A DNA stretch of 64,000 nucleotides from Streptomyces lacrimifluminis (GTDB lineage: Bacteria > Actinomycetota > Actinomycetes > Streptomycetales > Streptomycetaceae), in contig NZ_BMMU01000032.1 in NCBI RefSeq assembly GCF_014646095.1, forward strand, positions 1-64,000. Reading direction: 5' to 3'. The notes beneath the pieces are model-generated. The model was given only the letters and a program-made list of their open reading frames with translations, did not search any database and had not been told where the DNA came from. Below are positions 8,369 to 17,030 of this stretch, in pieces (positions within the stretch are counted from its first letter, which is position 1; every line of letters begins with the position of its first letter). Made by a program: the position numbers and the translations under genes.

Positions 8369-9082
8369 ATGGACGCGAGAGAGAAGATTCTGGACGCCGC
8401 CACCGAACTGCTGGCCCGGGCGTCGGCCGCCGATGTGTCGACGCGCGCCGTGTGTGAGGCCGCGGGGGTGGGGGCGCCGATGCTCTACCGGCTCTTCGGT
8501 GACAAGGCGGGGCTGCTCGCCGCGGTGGTGGACCGGGGCTTCGAGCAGTACCTCGCGTCCAAGCGCGCCGCCCGGCCCAGCGCCGACCCGGTCGCCGACC
8601 TCAAGCGCGGCTGGGACAACCACATGCGGTTCGCGCTGGACCACCCGAACCACTACCGCCTGATGTACTCGCCCGAGCTCGCCACGCCCCCCGCCGCCGC
8701 GAAGGAGGCCCACGCCCTGCTGCACGGCGTACTGGAGCGGTGCGCGGCGGCCGGACTGCTGACCGTCCCCCCGGAGGCCGCCACCCGGGTCGTCATGGCG
8801 GCGAACGTCGGCGCGGCCCTGTCCATGCTCACCAGACCGGAGCAGTACCCCGACATCCGGTTCGCCGCCCGCCTGCGCGACTCGGTGATCGACTCCCTCA
8901 CCAGCCCCGCCGACACGGGCGAACCCCACGACACCGGCCGTGGGGGTGCGGTACCGGCGGCGGCGGCCACCCTCGCTGCCCGCTTGCGGGCCGAACCCCC
9001 GCAGCGACTCACCGTGGTCGAGGCGGCCCTCCTCCAGCAGTGGCTGGGAACGCTCGCGGACTCCGGCGAGCCCACGGCCTGA
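8369..9082 (+). CDS. TetR/AcrR family transcriptional regulator
   Basis: A 237-residue repressor. The N-terminal helix-turn-helix is visible in ILDAATELLARASAADVSTR and AGVGAPMLYRLFGDKAGLLAAVV (about residues 7-50). A variable ligand domain follows, and the C-terminus carries a proline/alanine-rich linker and an extra helix. ATG 8369 follows GTGAAGG. The divergent layout with the SDR gene and the shared repeats indicate repression of the SDR and of itself. The ligand is unknown. Confidence 0.88.
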   Translation: MDAREKILDAATELLARASAADVSTRAVCEAAGVGAPMLYRLFGDKAGLLAAVVDRGFEQYLASKRAARPSADPVADLKRGWDNHMRFALDHPNHYRLMYSPELATPPAAAKEAHALLHGVLERCAAAGLLTVPPEAATRVVMAANVGAALSMLTRPEQYPDIRFAARLRDSVIDSLTSPADTGEPHDTGRGGAVPAAAATLAARLRAEPPQRLTVVEAALLQQWLGTLADSGEPTA

Positions 9083-9166
9083 TCGCGGGGAGAAGTCGAA
9101 CACCCACTTCTCGAACGGGATTTACCGTCCAGTAGGATCGCCCGGCACACCATCCGAGGAGGAAGC

Positions 9167-9547
9167 GTGCCCCGGTCCCAACGCTCACCCCTGCTGCTCG
9201 CCGGCCTGTTGGCCGCTGCCGGAGTCACCCACTTCATCGCGCCCCGCACCTTCGACGCGATCGTGCCGCGCGCCCTGCCGGGTACGCCCAGGACCTGGAC
9301 GTACGCCAGCGGCGCCGCGGAGATCGCGCTGGCGGCCGGGGTGGCGCTGCCGCGTACCCGGCGGGTCGCCGCGCTCGCCACGGCGGGCTTCTTCGTCGGG
9401 GTCTTCCCGGCCAACGTGAAGATGGCCGTCGACTGGCGGAACAGGCCCGCCGCCCTGCGGGCCGGCGCCATCGGCCGGCTGCCGCTCCAGGTACCGCTCG
9501 TCCTGTGGGCACGAAGTGTCGCGAAGAACGGAGAAGGCCGGTCATGA
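9167..9547 (+). CDS. DoxX-like small membrane protein
   Basis: A 126-residue membrane protein with about four hydrophobic segments. The first (LLLAGLLAAAGVTHFIAP) and the PRTWTYASGAAEIALAAGVALP stretch are typical of DoxX/DUF4267-like proteins. GTG 9167 follows GAGGAGGAAG. The stop overlaps the ATG of the peroxiredoxin gene (ATGA), so translation is probably coupled. The pairing suggests a membrane-linked redox or thiol-stress role, as reported for some DoxX complexes; that is inference. Confidence 0.8.
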   Translation: MPRSQRSPLLLAGLLAAAGVTHFIAPRTFDAIVPRALPGTPRTWTYASGAAEIALAAGVALPRTRRVAALATAGFFVGVFPANVKMAVDWRNRPAALRAGAIGRLPLQVPLVLWARSVAKNGEGRS

Positions 9548-10008
9548 CAAAGGTGAACGTCGGCGACAGGATCGAGGACTTCGAGCTGCCCGACGAGAGC
9601 GGCGCGCCCCGTCGGCTCTCCCAGCTGCTCGCCGAGGGGCCGATCGTCCTCTTCTTCTATCCCGCGGCCCTGACGCCCGGTTGCACGGCCGAGGCCTGCC
9701 ATTTCCGGGACCTGGCCGCGGAGTTCGCCGCAGTCGGCGCGCGGCCGGTCGGGGTCAGCGGGGACTCGGTCGACCGTCAGCAGGAGTTCGCGCAGAGCCA
9801 CACGCTCGGCATGCCGCTGCTGTCGGACGCGGACGGGAAGGTCCGTGAGCTGTTCGGTGTCAAGCGCGGGTTCTCGATGATGCCCACCAAGCGGGTCACC
9901 TTCGTCATAGCCCAGGACCGGACGGTCCTGGAGGTGGTGACGAGCGAGCTGCGCATGAACACCCACGCCGACCGTGCCCTCGCCGCACTCCGGGCCCACA
10001 AGGGCTGA
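9544..10008 (+). CDS. BCP-type peroxiredoxin
   Basis: A 154-residue thioredoxin-fold peroxidase of the bacterioferritin-comigratory-protein class, reducing hydroperoxides at a Cys thiol. The peroxidatic Cys is in TPGCTAEAC, and a second Cys five residues later is the likely resolving one. VLFFYPAA and VGVSGDSVDRQQEFAQSH fit the family. The start overlaps the preceding DoxX-like stop by four bases. Length matches the family (about 150-160). It is cytoplasmic, with electrons probably from thioredoxin or mycothiol systems encoded elsewhere. Confidence 0.88.
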   Translation: MTKVNVGDRIEDFELPDESGAPRRLSQLLAEGPIVLFFYPAALTPGCTAEACHFRDLAAEFAAVGARPVGVSGDSVDRQQEFAQSHTLGMPLLSDADGKVRELFGVKRGFSMMPTKRVTFVIAQDRTVLEVVTSELRMNTHADRALAALRAHKG

Positions 10009-10121
10009 GATCCGCCTCAGCAGTTGCCCGGGCGCCCGCAGGGGGCGGCCGGGCGGGATCGCCGTGCCGGGGTGGGGCGTCGGGGTTGATGCCCCGGGGC
10101 CCAGGGACCATCCTGGGGCGT

Positions 10122-12491
10122 ATGAACCAAGTCGCCGCCGCGGTGATCATCGATGCCCGAGGCATGGTGACGGGATGGAGCGAGGGTGCCCGGCGGTTGA
10201 CCGGGCACGCGGCCGAGGCCGTCGTCGGACGCCCCGCCGCCGAACTCCTCGCGGAGGACCCGCCGCCGACGGCGATGACCGGGCTGGCCGGCGTGGTCGC
10301 ACTCCGCCACCGGGACGGCCACCGCGTCGAACTCACCGTCAGCGCGTGCGCGGTACTCGGCGAGGACGGCGAGGCACGGGGTTTTGTCGTCACCGCCCTC
10401 CCCGAACCGGCGGCCCCCGAGCCGCAGACGGTCGCGCAGGGGCCCGCCTCGCTGGAGCGGACCATCCGGCAGGCATCCGTGTCCATGTCCGCCCTCGACA
10501 CGAACCAGTGCTACACGTGGCTCAACGACTCCGCCTGCGACCTGATGGGGGTCGAGGAACAGGCGTTGATCGGGCAGTTCTACGGGGACGGGAACCTCGT
10601 GCCCGACGACCGGATCAGCCAGGGGTTCCTGGTCAACCTGCGCGAGGTCGTCCGTACGGGCGTCCCCGTACGCTACGAGACCTTCGGCAAGGACGCGGAC
10701 GACGGCCGGGAGCACGCCTGGAGCCTTGAGATGTGGCCGGTGCGCGACGATCTGGGTGCCGTCGTCTCGGTCGGTATCGCCGCGTTCGACAGCAGTGAAC
10801 AACACTGGGCGCGGCGGCGGCTCGCTCTGCTCAACGAGGCTGCCGCGGCCATCGGGACCACCCTCGACGTCGTCCGCACCGCCGAGGAACTCGTCGAACT
10901 CGTGGTGCCCCGGTTCGCCGACTTCGTCAGCGTCGACCTGCTCGACTGGGTGCTCGGGGCGGAAGAACCCACGGCCGCACAGGCCGAGGAGGTCGTACTG
11001 CACAGGGTCGCCCACGGCTCCGTCACCGAAGGCACGCCGGAGGCCGTCATTCCGCTGGGTGCGAAGGACACGTACCCGCCGTTCACCCCGCCTGTGCGGG
11101 CCATCGCGGAGGGCCGGGCGGTGCTCGGGCGGGTCGGCGAGCGGGCGTTCGACGAGTGGGTTGCGGAGCGCAACGCCCGGGAGCCCGTCGGCCGCCCCTA
11201 CCGCAAGGGCGTCCACTCCATGGTCACCGTGCCGCTGCGGGCCCGCGGCACCACGCTGGGCGTCGCCGTCTTCCTGCGCATCGGCAGCCCCGACCCCTAC
11301 ACCGAGGACGACGTCGTCCTCGCGGAGGAACTGGCCAGCCGCGCCGCCGTCTGTGTCGACAACGCCCGCCGTTTCGCCCGCGAGCGCACCACCGCGCTGG
11401 CCCTCCAGCACAGTCTGCTGCCCCGGGGGCTGCCCGGCCAGGCCGCGGTCGAGGTCGCCCACCGCTATCTGCCCTGCGGATCGGTGGCGGGCATCGGCGG
11501 CGACTGGTTCGACGTCATCCCGCTGTCCGGCAGCCGGGTCGCCCTCTGCGTCGGCGACGTCGTCGGGCACGGCATCCAGTCCTCCGCGACCATGGGACGG
11601 CTCCGTACGGCCGTACGGACCCTCGCGGACGTCGATCTGCCGCCGGACGAGCTCCTCACCCACCTCGACGACCTGGTCACCCATCTGGCCGACGAGGAGG
11701 ACGGTGCCGACGTCGCCGAACTGGGCGCCACCTGTCTCTACGCCGTCTACGACCCGGTCTCACGCCGGCTGACCCTCGCCTCCGCCGGACATCCGCCACC
11801 GGCCTTCGTGCCGCCCGGCGGTGTCGCCGAGCTGATCGAGGTGACGGCGGGACCGCCGCTGGGCGTCGGCGGCCTGCCCTTCGAGGCGACCGAGCTGAAA
11901 CTGCCCGAGGGCTCGCTTCTCGCCCTCTACACGGACGGCCTGATCGAGGACCGCGACCGGGACATCGACCACGCCACCGCCGAGCTGTGCCGCGCCCTGA
12001 ACCTGCCCGGAGCCTCGCTCGACGCCGTGTGCGACGCGGTGCTCAAGGCCGTGCTGCCCGAGCAGCCCGGCGACGACGTGGCCCTGCTGCTCGCCCGCAC
12101 GCACGCGCTGGGCGCCGGCCGGGTGGCCACCTGGGACATCCCGCCGGACCCCGCGCACGTGGCCGCCACGCGTCAGGCCGCCATGGAGCAACTGGCCGCC
12201 TGGGGGCTGGAGGAGGAGGCCTTCGTCACCGAACTCGTCGTCAGTGAACTGGTCACCAACGCCATCCGGTACGGCGAACCACCCATCCAGCTCCGGCTGA
12301 TCCGCGACCGCGCCCTCATCGTCGAGGTCTCCGACGGCAGCTCCACCTCACCGCACCTGCGCCGCGCGCACGTCTACGACGAGGGCGGCCGAGGCCTCCT
12401 GCTCGTCGCCCAGCTCACTCAGCGCTGGGGCAGCCGCCAGACGGGTACCGGCAAGACGATCTGGGCGGAGCAACCGCTGCCGGCCGAGTGA
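10122..12491 (+). CDS. PAS-PAS-GAF SpoIIE/PP2C phosphatase with HATPase domain
   Basis: A 789-residue regulatory phosphatase, probably dephosphorylating an anti-anti-sigma factor. In order: PAS at about residues 1-90, a second PAS at 120-225 (YTWLNDSACDLMGVEEQA), GAF at about 235-420, then the SpoIIE-type PP2C domain. That domain has GGDWFDV near 458, GDVVGHG near 478, YTDGLIED near 602 and DDVALLLAR near 650, which supply the metal-binding Asp residues. A C-terminal HATPase of the anti-sigma kinase type spans 669-786 (ELVTNAIRYGEP, DEGGRGLLLV). Kinase and phosphatase in one chain is common in Streptomyces. ATG 10122 has only a weak GGGG ribosome site. Confidence 0.92.
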   Translation: MNQVAAAVIIDARGMVTGWSEGARRLTGHAAEAVVGRPAAELLAEDPPPTAMTGLAGVVALRHRDGHRVELTVSACAVLGEDGEARGFVVTALPEPAAPEPQTVAQGPASLERTIRQASVSMSALDTNQCYTWLNDSACDLMGVEEQALIGQFYGDGNLVPDDRISQGFLVNLREVVRTGVPVRYETFGKDADDGREHAWSLEMWPVRDDLGAVVSVGIAAFDSSEQHWARRRLALLNEAAAAIGTTLDVVRTAEELVELVVPRFADFVSVDLLDWVLGAEEPTAAQAEEVVLHRVAHGSVTEGTPEAVIPLGAKDTYPPFTPPVRAIAEGRAVLGRVGERAFDEWVAERNAREPVGRPYRKGVHSMVTVPLRARGTTLGVAVFLRIGSPDPYTEDDVVLAEELASRAAVCVDNARRFARERTTALALQHSLLPRGLPGQAAVEVAHRYLPCGSVAGIGGDWFDVIPLSGSRVALCVGDVVGHGIQSSATMGRLRTAVRTLADVDLPPDELLTHLDDLVTHLADEEDGADVAELGATCLYAVYDPVSRRLTLASAGHPPPAFVPPGGVAELIEVTAGPPLGVGGLPFEATELKLPEGSLLALYTDGLIEDRDRDIDHATAELCRALNLPGASLDAVCDAVLKAVLPEQPGDDVALLLARTHALGAGRVATWDIPPDPAHVAATRQAAMEQLAAWGLEEEAFVTELVVSELVTNAIRYGEPPIQLRLIRDRALIVEVSDGSSTSPHLRRAHVYDEGGRGLLLVAQLTQRWGSRQTGTGKTIWAEQPLPAE

Positions 12492-12521
12492 TCCGGCCGG
12501 CCGGGCGGGTTCGGCGACCGG

Positions 12522-12956
12522 TCACTCGAAGTCGCACCCGGGGTTCGGGGCGTCCTGCGAGAAGGGCGAGCCGTGCGGCAGCACGTACAGGACGTCGAGT
12601 ACGACGGGCGTGCTGCCGAGATTCCGGCCTATGTGGATGTTCCCGGGACCGGCCGGCTCGTGGATGGCGCTGCCCTGCGGGTACAAGCCGTCGGACTCGC
12701 AGGTGGAGTCGAAGTGGCTGAGGGTGCCCTGCTTGACGAGGCCGTGGAGGGGGCCGTCATGGTAGTGCCAGCCGGTGGCCTGACCTGCGGGAATGGTGAT
12801 CTCCCGCAGGATGTAGTCGGTGTCGCCGATGGTGGTCCGGGCGAGTATGCGGCCCGACACTCCCGGCCCGGGCGGCGTGGCGTGGGCGGTGCCGCAGGCG
12901 AGGACCGCGGTGACCGTGACGGCTCCGGCCATGGTGGTGCGAAGCAGGTTGCGCAT
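12522..12956 (-). CDS. secreted cupin-domain protein
   Basis: A 144-residue exported protein. The signal peptide MRNLLRTTMAGAVTVTAVLACGTAHA ends at an AxA-type site (about residue 26). A small beta-barrel cupin follows, with metal-ligand histidines in GWHYHDGPLHG and a second motif near AIHEP and NIHIGRN. Two Cys in the C-terminal half could form a disulphide. It has a GAGGGGA ribosome site. Its substrate is unknown. It is convergent with the phosphatase gene, only 30 bp from its stop. Confidence 0.82.
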   Translation of the reverse strand: MRNLLRTTMAGAVTVTAVLACGTAHATPPGPGVSGRILARTTIGDTDYILREITIPAGQATGWHYHDGPLHGLVKQGTLSHFDSTCESDGLYPQGSAIHEPAGPGNIHIGRNLGSTPVVLDVLYVLPHGSPFSQDAPNPGCDFE

Positions 12957-13134
12957 GGTGGGGATCCCCTCGATGGCGAGAGCGTGAGCGCGTCATGACA
13001 GGTCCACGCGATCGTAGAGGGGCGGGGCGGTCGGCGGAAAGAGGGAGAGGCTCCCGCCGAACAGGACGCGCCGGTCACCGTCCGTCCGTCACGTACGGGC
13101 GGTCACGTCACCGGTGTTGGGACGGGACGGGGTC

Positions 13135-13806
13135 TCACGCTCGCTCGGCCACCGCTTCGGCCGAGATCTCCGTCTCTGCCGCCTTCCTGGACATCGATCG
13201 TCGCCCCCGGGCGCGGGCGGGGAGCGGCTGCTTGGTGCCCGGACCCGGCGCATCGGTGTATGCGGCGAGGCGGGTCAGGGCCTCCTCGATCCGGGGGGTG
13301 TCGCCCGTGACGAGGTAGTCCTGAGTGAGCCCGGAGAGGGCCGCGGAGATGAGGGTGGCATCGATGCGCGCGGCCCGGGCTCCCCAGCCGTATGCCATGA
13401 GCTGGTGACCAATGAAGTCGATCCAGTCCTCGATCATGCGCGGGTGATGGCCGCTGACGCGTCCGCTCGCCAGCAGACCGAAGATCTCGTAGTCGAGGCG
13501 GACGAGCGGCAGTGCCTCCGGCCTGGTCTGCCAGTGCCAGAAGGCGAGGATCCCCGCGCCCGGCGAGCTCGGCGGTGCCTGGGATGCCCACTGCTGCAGC
13601 GCCTCGCGTTGCTGTTGGTCCAGGTGGTCGAGGACGGCGGCGAGCAGGCCGCTCTTGTCCTTGAAGTGGTAGGTGAGCACGTAGGTGCTCTGCCCCAGTG
13701 CCTTGGCCAGCGGGCGCAAGGAGAGGCCGGCGATGCCGTGCTCGGTCAGGTGGGCGACGACGGCGTCAAGGAGTTCCGTACGGCGGGTGTCAGGAGCTTG
13801 GGGCAT
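13135..13806 (-). CDS. TetR/AcrR family transcriptional regulator
   Basis: A 223-residue repressor. Helix-turn-helix: LLDAVVAHLTEHGIAGLSLR then ALGQSTYVLTYHFKDKSGLLAAVL (about residues 12-55). A ligand-binding helical domain and a basic C-terminal tail follow. It is divergent from the serine hydrolase gene, and two inverted repeats fill the 120-bp gap between them, so it probably represses that gene and itself. The ligand is unknown. Confidence 0.88.
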   Translation of the reverse strand: MPQAPDTRRTELLDAVVAHLTEHGIAGLSLRPLAKALGQSTYVLTYHFKDKSGLLAAVLDHLDQQQREALQQWASQAPPSSPGAGILAFWHWQTRPEALPLVRLDYEIFGLLASGRVSGHHPRMIEDWIDFIGHQLMAYGWGARAARIDATLISAALSGLTQDYLVTGDTPRIEEALTRLAAYTDAPGPGTKQPLPARARGRRSMSRKAAETEISAEAVAERA

Positions 13807-13844
13807 CGGGGTCTTCTCTCTCGGTTGCTTGGGGGTCCAGCCTA

Positions 13845-13905
13845 GATAACAGTCGTCATCAATAACGACTGTTATCCGTGACGGTTGTCATCGATAACGA
13901 CCGTC
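13845..13905. promoter_or_regulatory. tandem TetR-type operators
   Basis: Site 1 is a perfect inverted repeat, GATAACAGTCGT (13845-13856) / ACGACTGTTATC (13865-13876), with an 8-bp spacer. Site 2 (13880-13905) is a weaker version with GACGGT/ACCGTC outer arms. They sit between the divergent TetR and serine hydrolase genes and would cover both promoters. Confidence 0.65.
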
Positions 13906-13927
13906 ATTCACGACTCGGGAGACTCCT

Positions 13928-15114
13928 GTGGCACCCTTTTCGTCGCTGCGCGCATTCCTCGCCCGGCACCGGCGGGCCGCTGTCGCCGTACCGACGGCTC
14001 TGACGGTTCTCGTCGCCGGCCCCTGGGCGGCAACGGCAGCCCTGAGCCTTCCGTCCCCCCTCGCCCTCACCCGTCTGTCGAACACCCCGCCCTCGCGGCA
14101 AGGCGCCCTCTTCCCGGCCCGTACGGTGTCCGCGTCCGCCGAACCGGCACCGCTGCGCAAAGCCCCGGTGGCACTGCCGGCCACCGTGCCCTGGAAGGAC
14201 GGGCGCAAGGGCACCCGGCAATTCCTGACGGACACCCACGCCAACGCCTTCCTGGTCCTGCGCGACGGCCGTCTGGCCCACGAGTGGTACCGCGACGGCG
14301 TCGACGCCCAGAGCCGTCACGGCTCCTGGTCCACCGCGAAGTCCGTGATCTCCCTGTTGGTCGGGCAGTCCATCGCCGCAGGACACCTGCGCGAGGACGA
14401 TCTTCTGGTGGACTTGCTGCCCGAACTCGAAAAGGGCGGCGCCTACGACCGGATCACCGTGCGCCACCTGCTGGACATGAGCAGCGGCATCGACGTGAGC
14501 GAGGACTACAGCGGCATACCTAGGTCCGGCACCCCGCGGATGTACCTCACCACCGACCTGCCGACCTTCGTCAAGGACAACCGCACCCTGCGCTTCCCCC
14601 CGGGCAGCACGAGCGAGTACCGCAGCGTCGACACCCAGCTACTGGGCCAGATCCTGCACCGCGTGGAGGGCGAATCCGTGGCGGGGCTACTCCAGGAGCG
14701 CATCTGGCGGCCGATGGGCGCCGAAGGCGACGCCACCTGGAACCTGGACAGCGAGGGCGGGACGGAGAAGTCCTTCTGCTGCCTGAACGCCGCCGCCCGG
14801 GACTTCGCCAAGATAGGACAGCTCGTCCTCGACAACGGCCGGGCCGGCGACCGCCAGATCGTCCCCCAGGACTGGATCGACCGCCTGAGCGCCCCGCGGC
14901 GACCATGGCCAACGGGTGGAGCTGCTCCGCCCAGTGGTGGCATCCCAGTGGCGCCACGGGCGACTTCAGCGCGGTAGGCGTCTACGGCCAGTACATCTAC
15001 GTCAATCCGGCCGAACGCACAGTGATCGTGAAACTCAGCGACCACGGCACAGAACGAGACGAGCAGGAAACCATCGACGCCATGCGGGATCTCTCCCACA
15101 ACCTGCACCACTGA
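13928..15114 (+). pseudogene. beta-lactamase-family serine hydrolase, frameshifted
   Basis: Class C beta-lactamase/esterase-like hydrolase, probably membrane-anchored or secreted (hydrophobic stretch AAVAVPTALTVLVAGPWAA near residue 17). The nucleophile motif is SWSTAKS (S-x-x-K, about residue 135), and SEYRS fills the Y-x-S/N position. From GTG 13928 (GGGAG upstream) the frame is intact to about 14897. The natural C-terminus, beginning MANGWSCSAQWWHPSG and ending at TGA 15112-15114, lies in another frame, consistent with loss of one base near 14895-14905. Read straight through, the gene ends in a Pro/Ala-rich artefact at 14977. Either a recent pseudogene or a sequencing error. Confidence 0.8.
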
Positions 15115-15427
15115 AGCCCGTCTCTCTCCGCCGACGCGGGAAACCGCTCAGCCCCGAGGCGGCCGACCTCCGCGAACAGCGCCAGGCCCACCCGAGCAGG
15201 GAGGTCCGCGGCTGGACCAAGGCCGTACCGATGTTCCCCGAGGTGGTTCTCTTCCTGGTCCTGGCGGCCTTCTCGAGCCGCTCCAGCGCCGCCTTGCCGT
15301 CGGCCCGTCGTCGGCTGTGCGTCGGCCTCTTCCTCCACGACCGGGTTCACTTCGGACAACGTCATGGCGGGGAGTCTCCGAAGCTGAGTGGCTGGTCCGG
15401 CGGTGCGGCAGAAGCGGGCAGGTGGGG
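15115..15427. other. non-coding gap
   Basis: A 313-bp gap between the serine hydrolase end and the stop of the convergent gene at 15428. Frames here have shadow composition and no ribosome sites. I see no strong hairpin. Confidence 0.4.
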
Positions 15428-15850
15428 TCAGCCGGTCGGCGAGTTGCCGTCGGCGTCCGAGTGCTCCTGGGCGGCCAGCCGGTCGCGCGCGTCCGACCAG
15501 TCGATGGGCAGGCCCGCCGTCGGCGTCTCCCAGAAGGTGAAGACCGAGCGGTTCATCGTGGAGCGGAGGCCGGTCATGACCGACTTGTGGGGCTCGGTCC
15601 GTGCGTATGCGTAGAGGGCCTGCTTGTCCTCCCAGGCCGACAGTGTCCAGAACGTGCGCTTCAGCGGTTGCGCGATCAGGGAGGCGCCGTACGCGCCGGG
15701 CGCGCGCTTCACCTGCTTCCACGCGGCGAGGGCCCGTAGGAAGAAGCGGGGGACGTCGCTCAGGGAGCGGACTTCGAAGCGGGAAGCCATGACGAACGCC
15801 GTGGCGTCAGGAGCGGGCTCGTCGACAGGGGTCCAGGGCAGGGTGGGCAT
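15428..15850 (-). CDS. DUF3291/monooxygenase-like small protein
   Basis: A 140-residue protein resembling the ferredoxin-like (dimeric alpha+beta barrel) DUF3291 group. Seen: ATAFVMASRFEVRSLSDVPRFF, then APGAYGASLIAQPLKRTFWTLSAW and a His in TEPHKSVM. Related folds include antibiotic-biosynthesis and haem-degrading monooxygenases, but no catalytic role is shown. ATG 15850 follows AGAAGG; an upstream in-frame start at 15895 would overlap the promoter. It is divergent from a MerR gene whose operator lies between, and the MerR protein probably controls it. Confidence 0.75.
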   Translation of the reverse strand: MPTLPWTPVDEPAPDATAFVMASRFEVRSLSDVPRFFLRALAAWKQVKRAPGAYGASLIAQPLKRTFWTLSAWEDKQALYAYARTEPHKSVMTGLRSTMNRSVFTFWETPTAGLPIDWSDARDRLAAQEHSDADGNSPTG

Positions 15851-15894
15851 GGCTGAGACCTTCTTCCGGGAGGCAGGGTGAAGCGGAGACCTCA

Positions 15895-15937
15895 TTGGAT
15901 ACCTTCACTATCCATGTTAGACAGTAGAAGTATCCAA
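15895..15937. promoter_or_regulatory. MerR-type operator/promoter
   Basis: TTGGATAC (15895-15902) and GTATCCAA (15930-15937) form perfect 8-bp arms, with further partial symmetry (TTC/GAA) inside. They lie in the gap between the divergent MerR and DUF3291-like genes. Confidence 0.55.
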
Positions 15938-15959
15938 TGACCAGAGTGGAGCCCGACCG

Positions 15960-16598
15960 ATGCGTATGTCCGAGCTGAGCCGCCGCAGCGGCGTCTCCGT
16001 CACGACGATCAAGTACTACCTCCGCGAAGGTCTCCTCCCGGTCGGCCGTCAACTGTCGGCGACGCAGGCCGAGTACGACGAGAACCACCTGCGCAGACTT
16101 CGGCTGATCCGCGCGCTGATCGGCGTACGCGGCCTGTCCGTCAGTGCCACCCGGGAGGTGCTGGGCGCGCTGGCCGGGCACACCGCCGACACGCACCGCA
16201 TCCTGGGGCTCACGCTCGGGGCGATCCGGCTGGCCGACGAGGCCGAGGCGGACTCCCCGGAACCGGCCGAGGTCGACGCGCTGATCGAGGAGTTGGGCTG
16301 GGACGTGCACCGGTCCGCCCCTGCTCGCCTCGCACTGGCCGACACCCTCGCCTCCCTGCGCACCCTCGGCGCACCCCTGGACCGGCGGGTGCTCCTGCCG
16401 TACGCCCGGCTGGCCGAGGAGACCGCGGTCCTCGACCTTGACCAACTCGACGGAATCGAGGACTCGTTGGAGGTCGCCGAACGCGCGCTTCTGCTCACCG
16501 TCCTCCTGGAGCCCGCGCTCATGGCGCTGCGGCGCATGGCCCAGCAGAACGAGTCGGCCCGGCGGCACGCGGGCGGGGCGGACCGGGCGGACTGCTGA
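15960..16598 (+). CDS. MerR family transcriptional regulator
   Basis: A 212-residue regulator. The N-terminal MerR helix-turn-helix and wing read MRMSELSRRSGVSVTTIKYY then LREGLLPVGR and AEYDENHLRRLRLIRAL (residues 1-58). A long helical effector domain without obvious metal-binding Cys follows, so this is not a classic metal sensor. It is divergent from the DUF3291-like gene with a shared inverted repeat. MerR proteins usually activate from a promoter with long spacing; the target here is probably the divergent gene. Confidence 0.88.
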   Translation: MRMSELSRRSGVSVTTIKYYLREGLLPVGRQLSATQAEYDENHLRRLRLIRALIGVRGLSVSATREVLGALAGHTADTHRILGLTLGAIRLADEAEADSPEPAEVDALIEELGWDVHRSAPARLALADTLASLRTLGAPLDRRVLLPYARLAEETAVLDLDQLDGIEDSLEVAERALLLTVLLEPALMALRRMAQQNESARRHAGGADRADC

Positions 16599-17030
16599 CC
16601 GTGCCTACCGGCCCAGTCTCGCGGCGACCGGGCCACGCGTAGTCGACGGCGGGCGGTCGCCCACGCCTCCTGGCGGGACCGGTCGGCCGACGGGACGGAG
16701 GTGCTGTAGCGCAGCGGCACGGGTCGCGCTGGAGGGCCCGATTCGGGAGCGCCTGTTCCGACCCGGCGTGAATCGGTGCACTGGTACGGAAATGGGGTCG
16801 AGACAGACGGCGGTGTTTTGGTGACTTTCCTCACCGCGTGCGGCAGGGAACAACCGTCAATAGACGGGTGCGGGAGGAATCCGGTCTCGCCACGATCCTG
16901 TCAGTTCGCTGAATCTTGAACAACCACTCTTCCTGGAGAGTGGAATGAAACCGTGGATTACGGGCGGAGAACGCGAGCAAAGCAGGTTACCGGCGAGTCA
17001 AGTCCCGGCTGGTCAACGCGGGCGCCGACG
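16599..17030. other. convergent intergenic gap
   Basis: A 432-bp gap between the converging MerR and AraC genes. It holds a short hairpin CCACTCT/AGAGTGG (16924-16943) that could terminate either gene. A possible 82-codon minus frame (16605-16853) has shadow composition. Confidence 0.45.
16924..16943. terminator. short bidirectional hairpin
   Basis: CCACTCT-tcctgg-AGAGTGG, a 7-bp perfect stem with a 6-base loop, between converging genes. Confidence 0.35.

Noticed and set aside
13928..14977. Serine hydrolase annotated as an intact 349-aa protein
   Set aside because: The last 25 residues are Pro/Ala/Gly-rich artefact; the conserved C-terminus lies in another frame, so the intact reading is misleading.
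16605..16853. 82-codon minus-strand ORF between MerR and AraC genes
   Set aside because: Arg/Pro-rich shadow composition, no ribosome site.
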